A DNA stretch of 64,000 nucleotides. Source: Corynebacterium aquatimens. GTDB taxonomy: Bacteria > Actinomycetota > Actinomycetes > Mycobacteriales > Mycobacteriaceae. The DNA lies in NCBI RefSeq assembly GCF_030408395.1, contig NZ_CP046980.1, forward strand, positions 310,001-374,000, given 5' to 3'. Of the stretch, positions 61,007 to 64,000 are shown in pieces; the first letter of the stretch is position 1, and every line of letters starts with the position of its first letter. Both the position numbers and the translations under genes were made by a program. The notes beneath the pieces were generated by a model, which saw only the letters and a list, made by a program, of their open reading frames with translations, did not search any database and was not told the origin of the DNA.

Positions 61007-62047
61007 ATGAACGGTGAATTAGCAAAAGTAGCGAAAACGTTGGTGGTCGTGCCGCAGAATCCGGGGCCTGAGATGCGTGAGCGGCTGAGGCGCGGCGAGC
61101 TGGTGCAGCTGGCGAGCCGGCGGGCCATCGAGCGCGAGGATTTTCGGGCGATGGAGCACCATCAGCGGCGGATTGCGCGGATTATGGCGATCGGGCAGTC
61201 GCTGAATTCGGCGATTGTGCTGGGAAGTTCGGCGGCGCTGCTGCATGGGATGTGGTCGATTCACAGCGACGTGCAGGCGCCGGTGCGGCTGGCGCTGCCG
61301 AGTGGTTCGCATCCGCCGCGGGATCGCTGGCCGCAGGGAAGCCAGTACGTGAAGCGGGCCCTGGACCCAGAGTGGGTGTGCAGCGTCATGGACGTAAGCG
61401 TGACCGATCCGCTGGAAACGTGGCTCGAGATCGCTCGTGAGCTGGGCTTTTGCCATGCCTTGATCGCGGCCGATTGGCTGCTGAAGCACGGTTTCGCACG
61501 CTCCGACCTTGCCGCGCGTCTGGATGCCGCAGGGCGTTTCGTCGGCGTCGGGCACGCGCGCCGCAGTCTCGCCTATGCGGTTGGGAATTCCGGATCGCCC
61601 TGGGAGAGTTACGCACGCGCATTACTTATCGACGCCAACCTCTCCACCCTCACCCAATTCCCCATCGGGCCTTACGAAGCGGATCTTCTCGTGACCGAGT
61701 CCGGTCAGGGTGGCGGTTCGGGCGCTTGGTCGGGTGCTGGTCCTGGTCCTGGGCGTGGTGGTGGCTCGGGTTCAGGCCGCGGTTCTGGTTCTGGCGCTGG
61801 GCCGACCCGCGAGGGCCGTTCAGCTTCGGGGGCGCGGGCTGTAGTTCCGTGCGTTGTGGTGGAAATCGACGGTGACTGCAAATATGTCGAAGAAACCAGC
61901 GAAGTGCTATTACGGGAACGACGACGTGAGACCTTCATCCGAAACGAAGGCTATCCGGTTTTGCGTTATGCCCCGTGGGAACTCGGCCGAGATCCAGGCA
62001 AGATCGTTCGGCAGGTTCGTGAGGAGCTGCGCCGACAACAGCGCTAG
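61007..62047 (+). CDS. DUF559-like/AbiEi-type protein with interrupted nuclease domain
   Basis: 346 residues from ATG at 61007. The N-terminal two thirds resemble AbiEi-like actinobacterial proteins (LGSSAALLHGMWSI, DVSVTDPLETWLEIARELG). The C-terminal part resembles DUF559/Vsr-like nucleases of the PD-(D/E)xK fold: YEADLLV, then VVVEIDGDCKYVEE, RRRETFIRNEGYPVLRY. Between the first and second nuclease strands lies a Gly/Ser/Pro-rich insert of about 40 residues. The gene is flanked by 71-bp palindromes and preceded by DnaA boxes. No partner gene. Role in defence or toxin-antitoxin systems is a guess. Confidence 0.65.
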   Translation: MNGELAKVAKTLVVVPQNPGPEMRERLRRGELVQLASRRAIEREDFRAMEHHQRRIARIMAIGQSLNSAIVLGSSAALLHGMWSIHSDVQAPVRLALPSGSHPPRDRWPQGSQYVKRALDPEWVCSVMDVSVTDPLETWLEIARELGFCHALIAADWLLKHGFARSDLAARLDAAGRFVGVGHARRSLAYAVGNSGSPWESYARALLIDANLSTLTQFPIGPYEADLLVTESGQGGGSGAWSGAGPGPGRGGGSGSGRGSGSGAGPTREGRSASGARAVVPCVVVEIDGDCKYVEETSEVLLRERRRETFIRNEGYPVLRYAPWELGRDPGKIVRQVREELRRQQR

Positions 62048-62129
62048 CGCTCCACTGCACCCTCGGCCCACGGTCCCGAACCAAGATGGCCGGGAAGCAA
62101 AGATGGCCGGGAAGCAAAGTTGGCCGGGA

Positions 62130-62200
62130 AGCAAAGTTGGCCGGGAAGGCCGAAAACCGCTGTTTTTCGGCCGTTTTTCTTGCTCAGGGACAACTTCGCT
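62130..62200. repeat. 71-bp palindromic repeat, copy B
   Basis: Begins AGCAAAGTTGGCC and ends GGACAACTTCGCT, with an inner hairpin around GGCCGAAAA and TTTTTCGGCC. It lies 83 bases after the nuclease gene. Confidence 0.85.
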
Positions 62201-62315
62201 CGGCCCCGTCGCGCCCGGCCGGTGCTCCGGGCCAACTTTACTACCGGAACTCGGCCCTGAGATCGTGCTGGTTGTTTGTCCTTGACTGGGCTGGACTCAT
62301 TCCTTCTCGCAGGGG

Positions 62316-62386
62316 AGCAAAGTTGGCCGGGAAGGCCGAAAAACGGCATTTTTCGGCCGTTTTGCATGCTCAGGGACAACTTCGCT
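62316..62386. repeat. 71-bp palindromic repeat, copy C
   Basis: Begins AGCAAAGTTGGCC and ends GGACAACTTCGCT; nearly identical to copy B, differing mainly in the central loop and near the TGCTCAG segment. Inner stem GGCCGAAAAA/TTTTTCGGCC. Confidence 0.85.
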
Positions 62387-62585
62387 TTGGCTTATATGTT
62401 GCCTTGGAAAGCGCCTGGTGTCGCCGAGTACGGGGGAGGGGGAAAGCCTGGGGGCAGGGAGGGCGCCAAGGGGAGGGGGAAGCGTGGGGGCCGGTGTGCA
62501 GTGGGGAAGGCGTGGGAAGGCGCTTGGAGAGGGGAGGGCGCCAAGGAGAGGGGAGGGCGCGAAGGGGAGGGATGTGCTGTGCGGG

Positions 62586-64000
62586 CTATTGGACAGCGGA
62601 GGTCAGTTTCATCACGTTGTCGATGTAGCGGCGAGTCCAGGGGCGGCTCGACCATTCTTCGAGGGTCAGCTGTTTGGAGACGTGGAAGTAGGAACGGGAC
62701 AGTGCCATCAGGTCGTCGAGAAGCGGGCCGCGTGCGATGAACAGAGAATTTTCGAAGTTCAGGGAGAAGGAGCGCATGTCCATGTTGGAGGAGCCCATGA
62801 TGGCCACGCAGTTGGGGTGCTCGGAGGAGGAGTCGGAAGCGTCGGTGGGTTCGGCGGGGTCGGCGATGGCGAACTTGGTGTGCAGGATGTAGGGGGCGGG
62901 GAACTGCCAGATGTGAACGCCGGCTTCGAGGAGTTGCTGGTAGTAAGCGGATTGGGCGTGGTCGACCATGAACTGGTCGGCCTTTTCGCCGACGAGGAGG
63001 TCGACGCGGACGCCGCGGTAGCAGGCGGTGGTGATGGCCTCCAGCATGGAGTCGTCGGGGACGAAATAGGGGGAGCACAACACGAGGCGCCGGCGGGCGT
63101 GGTGGATCAAGGTGTTGAACATCCGCAGGTTCGGTTCGGTTTGGTAGCCGGGCCCGGAGGGGATGAGCTGCAGTGTGGAAGGTTCAGCGGCGTCTGGGTC
63201 GGGGTCGTGGGGAGGAACTAGCTCAATGACTTCGCCAGATTCGGTGTACCAGTCCACGGCGAACATGGATTCAAAGGACGCCACGATCGGGCCGGTGACT
63301 TCCACTAAGGCGTCGACCCATTGGCGGCCTTTCTTCACGTGCCCCGGCATGAGGTAGCTGCGGTCGATCAGGTTGATGGACCCCATGAAGCCGACACGGT
63401 CGTCGATAATGACTTGCTTGCGGTGGTTGCGCAGGTCGGGGCGGCGGAAGCGCCCGCGTAAGAGTTGGATCGGCAGGGCTTGGTGCCATTCGATCCCGGC
63501 GGCGGTGAGCCGCTTTTTAAAGTCTTTGAAGCCGGGGTATTTCTGCGATCCGATTTGGTCGAACAAGACGCGTACTTTCACGCCGCGGGCGACTGCGCGT
63601 TCCAGCGCTTCGAACACGATGTGGGTGGTTTGGTCCCAGGCCTGGGCGTACATTTCCACGTGGACGTAGTGTTCGGCATCGTCGATGGCCGAGGCCAGGC
63701 GCATCATCGCTTTGTCATAATCCGCCCACAGCGCCAGAACGCGACCGTCCAGCGCCGGGTAGCCGGTCAAGGTCCGGTTGAGCGTGATCATGGAAATCTT
63801 TTCGTCGCTAAGCGTGGTGCCCTTAGGGAAGTCGGGGATGGAGGAATGGACGTCCTGTACGGCGTCGGCGGCGCGCTCTTGGATGCGGTGGCGGCGGCGA
63901 TTAAGGAAGGTCGAGCCTAAGAAGAAGTACAGCGGAAGTCCCAGGTAGGGGATAAGCAGGATGACCAGGAGCCACGCGTTAGCAGACGAGGGCTTGCGGT
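62586..64000 (-). CDS. cls: Cardiolipin synthase (phospholipase D family), 5' end missing
   Basis: The frame is open to the right edge, so the N-terminus lies outside. The visible part begins with a membrane helix (NAWLLVILLIPYLGLPLYFF) and contains two HKD motifs: HRKQVIIDD followed by GSINLIDR, and HTKFAIAD. These form one active site that joins phosphatidyl groups to make cardiolipin. After the second HKD a Ser/Asp/Glu-rich loop (PTDASDSSSEHP) is inserted before GSSNMDMRSF. An internal ATG at 63791 would drop the membrane anchor and is not the start. Confidence 0.93.
   Translation of the reverse strand, partial: RKPSSANAWLLVILLIPYLGLPLYFFLGSTFLNRRRHRIQERAADAVQDVHSSIPDFPKGTTLSDEKISMITLNRTLTGYPALDGRVLALWADYDKAMMRLASAIDDAEHYVHVEMYAQAWDQTTHIVFEALERAVARGVKVRVLFDQIGSQKYPGFKDFKKRLTAAGIEWHQALPIQLLRGRFRRPDLRNHRKQVIIDDRVGFMGSINLIDRSYLMPGHVKKGRQWVDALVEVTGPIVASFESMFAVDWYTESGEVIELVPPHDPDPDAAEPSTLQLIPSGPGYQTEPNLRMFNTLIHHARRRLVLCSPYFVPDDSMLEAITTACYRGVRVDLLVGEKADQFMVDHAQSAYYQQLLEAGVHIWQFPAPYILHTKFAIADPAEPTDASDSSSEHPNCVAIMGSSNMDMRSFSLNFENSLFIARGPLLDDLMALSRSYFHVSKQLTLEEWSSRPWTRRYIDNVMKLTSAVQ

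Larger units (their letters stand above)
62048..62585. other. Repeat-rich intergenic region before cls
   Basis: 538 bases with no credible gene. A 17-base unit (AGATGGCCGGGAAGCAA and close variants) is repeated four times at 62084-62151. It runs into palindrome copy B (62130-62200). Copy C follows at 62316-62386. The rest, 62430-62576, is a G-rich purine tract with direct repeats of GGGAGGGCGCCAAGG. Open frames across it encode only low-complexity Gly/Arg peptides. Confidence 0.75.

Noticed and set aside
60673..61017. 114-codon open frame downstream of the ABC exporter
   Set aside because: It runs through palindrome copy A, repeats and DnaA boxes, has no ribosome site and overlaps the start of the gene at 61007.
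3690..61633. CTTATCGAC copies as DnaA boxes
   Set aside because: They differ from TTATCCACA at two positions and have a constant flanking CG; true DnaA boxes occur separately at 60872 and 60942.
3690..61633. CGTCGATAAG as FtsK-orienting polar sequence
   Set aside because: Such sequences are strongly strand-biased; here 10 copies point one way and 8 the other within one window, unless the window spans a replichore switch.

Overview
The window is high-GC actinobacterial chromosome, almost certainly from the genus Corynebacterium. The evidence is gene content and order. The stretch from a histidine phosphatase through thioredoxin-like protein, ccdA, resB and ccsA, then menA to menJ with mgtA, then tRNA-Trp-secE-nusG-rplK-rplA and rplJ-rplL follows the mycobacterial/corynebacterial chromosome as I remember it. 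The fprA-pta-ackA-pknG-glnH-glnX-nudix run is the corynebacterial arrangement. A DtxR-type iron box is also present. I cannot name the species.

Layout. 1-4.5 kb: system II cytochrome c biogenesis. 4.5-11 kb: galE, a small XRE regulator, a repeat-rich spacer, a DUF4229 protein, an AEC transporter, menA, a glycosyltransferase and menE. 11.2-13.4 kb: an insert of a CAP-domain surface protein and an AAA ATPase with an elaborate palindromic promoter. 13.5-23.3 kb: menB, a frameshifted feoA-like gene under a DtxR box, menC, membrane proteins, menD, mgtA, menG, menJ and a polyprenyl diphosphate synthase, which together cover most of menaquinone synthesis. 23.3-25.1 kb: four tRNA genes (Tyr, Thr, Met, Trp) and a secreted protein. 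25.1-31.3 kb: secE, nusG, rplK, rplA, an anchored-repeat surface protein, rplJ and rplL. 31.3-46 kb: an island with a DUF3068 protein, two giant paralogous surface proteins, a secreted zinc metalloprotease and a frameshifted third surface protein. A decayed IS1249-like element closes it (46-47.3 kb). 47.4-60.5 kb: fprA, pta-ackA, an HTH/PIN toxin-antitoxin pair, the glnX-glnH-pknG signalling operon, a nudix hydrolase and an ABC exporter. 60.5-64 kb: palindromic repeats around a DUF559-like nuclease gene, then cardiolipin synthase running off the right edge.

The metabolic genes fit an aerobic, menaquinone-respiring organism that makes cytochrome c. GlnH-GlnX-PknG is the known corynebacterial sensor of external amino acids acting on the TCA cycle. 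Acetate metabolism (pta-ackA) lies beside it. The surface island probably governs contact with a host or other cells.

The strongest unexplained signal is a short word, CGTCGATAAG (18 copies in 64 kb; 14 extend to CGTCGATAAGC), on both strands, in genes and spacers, usually read as Leu-Ile-Asp in genes and once forcing rare codons. Other notable structures are a two-palindrome operator ahead of an AAA/winged-helix protein, a 91-bp double-hairpin repeat at two distant loci with identical internal spacing, and a 71-bp palindrome in three copies around the nuclease gene.
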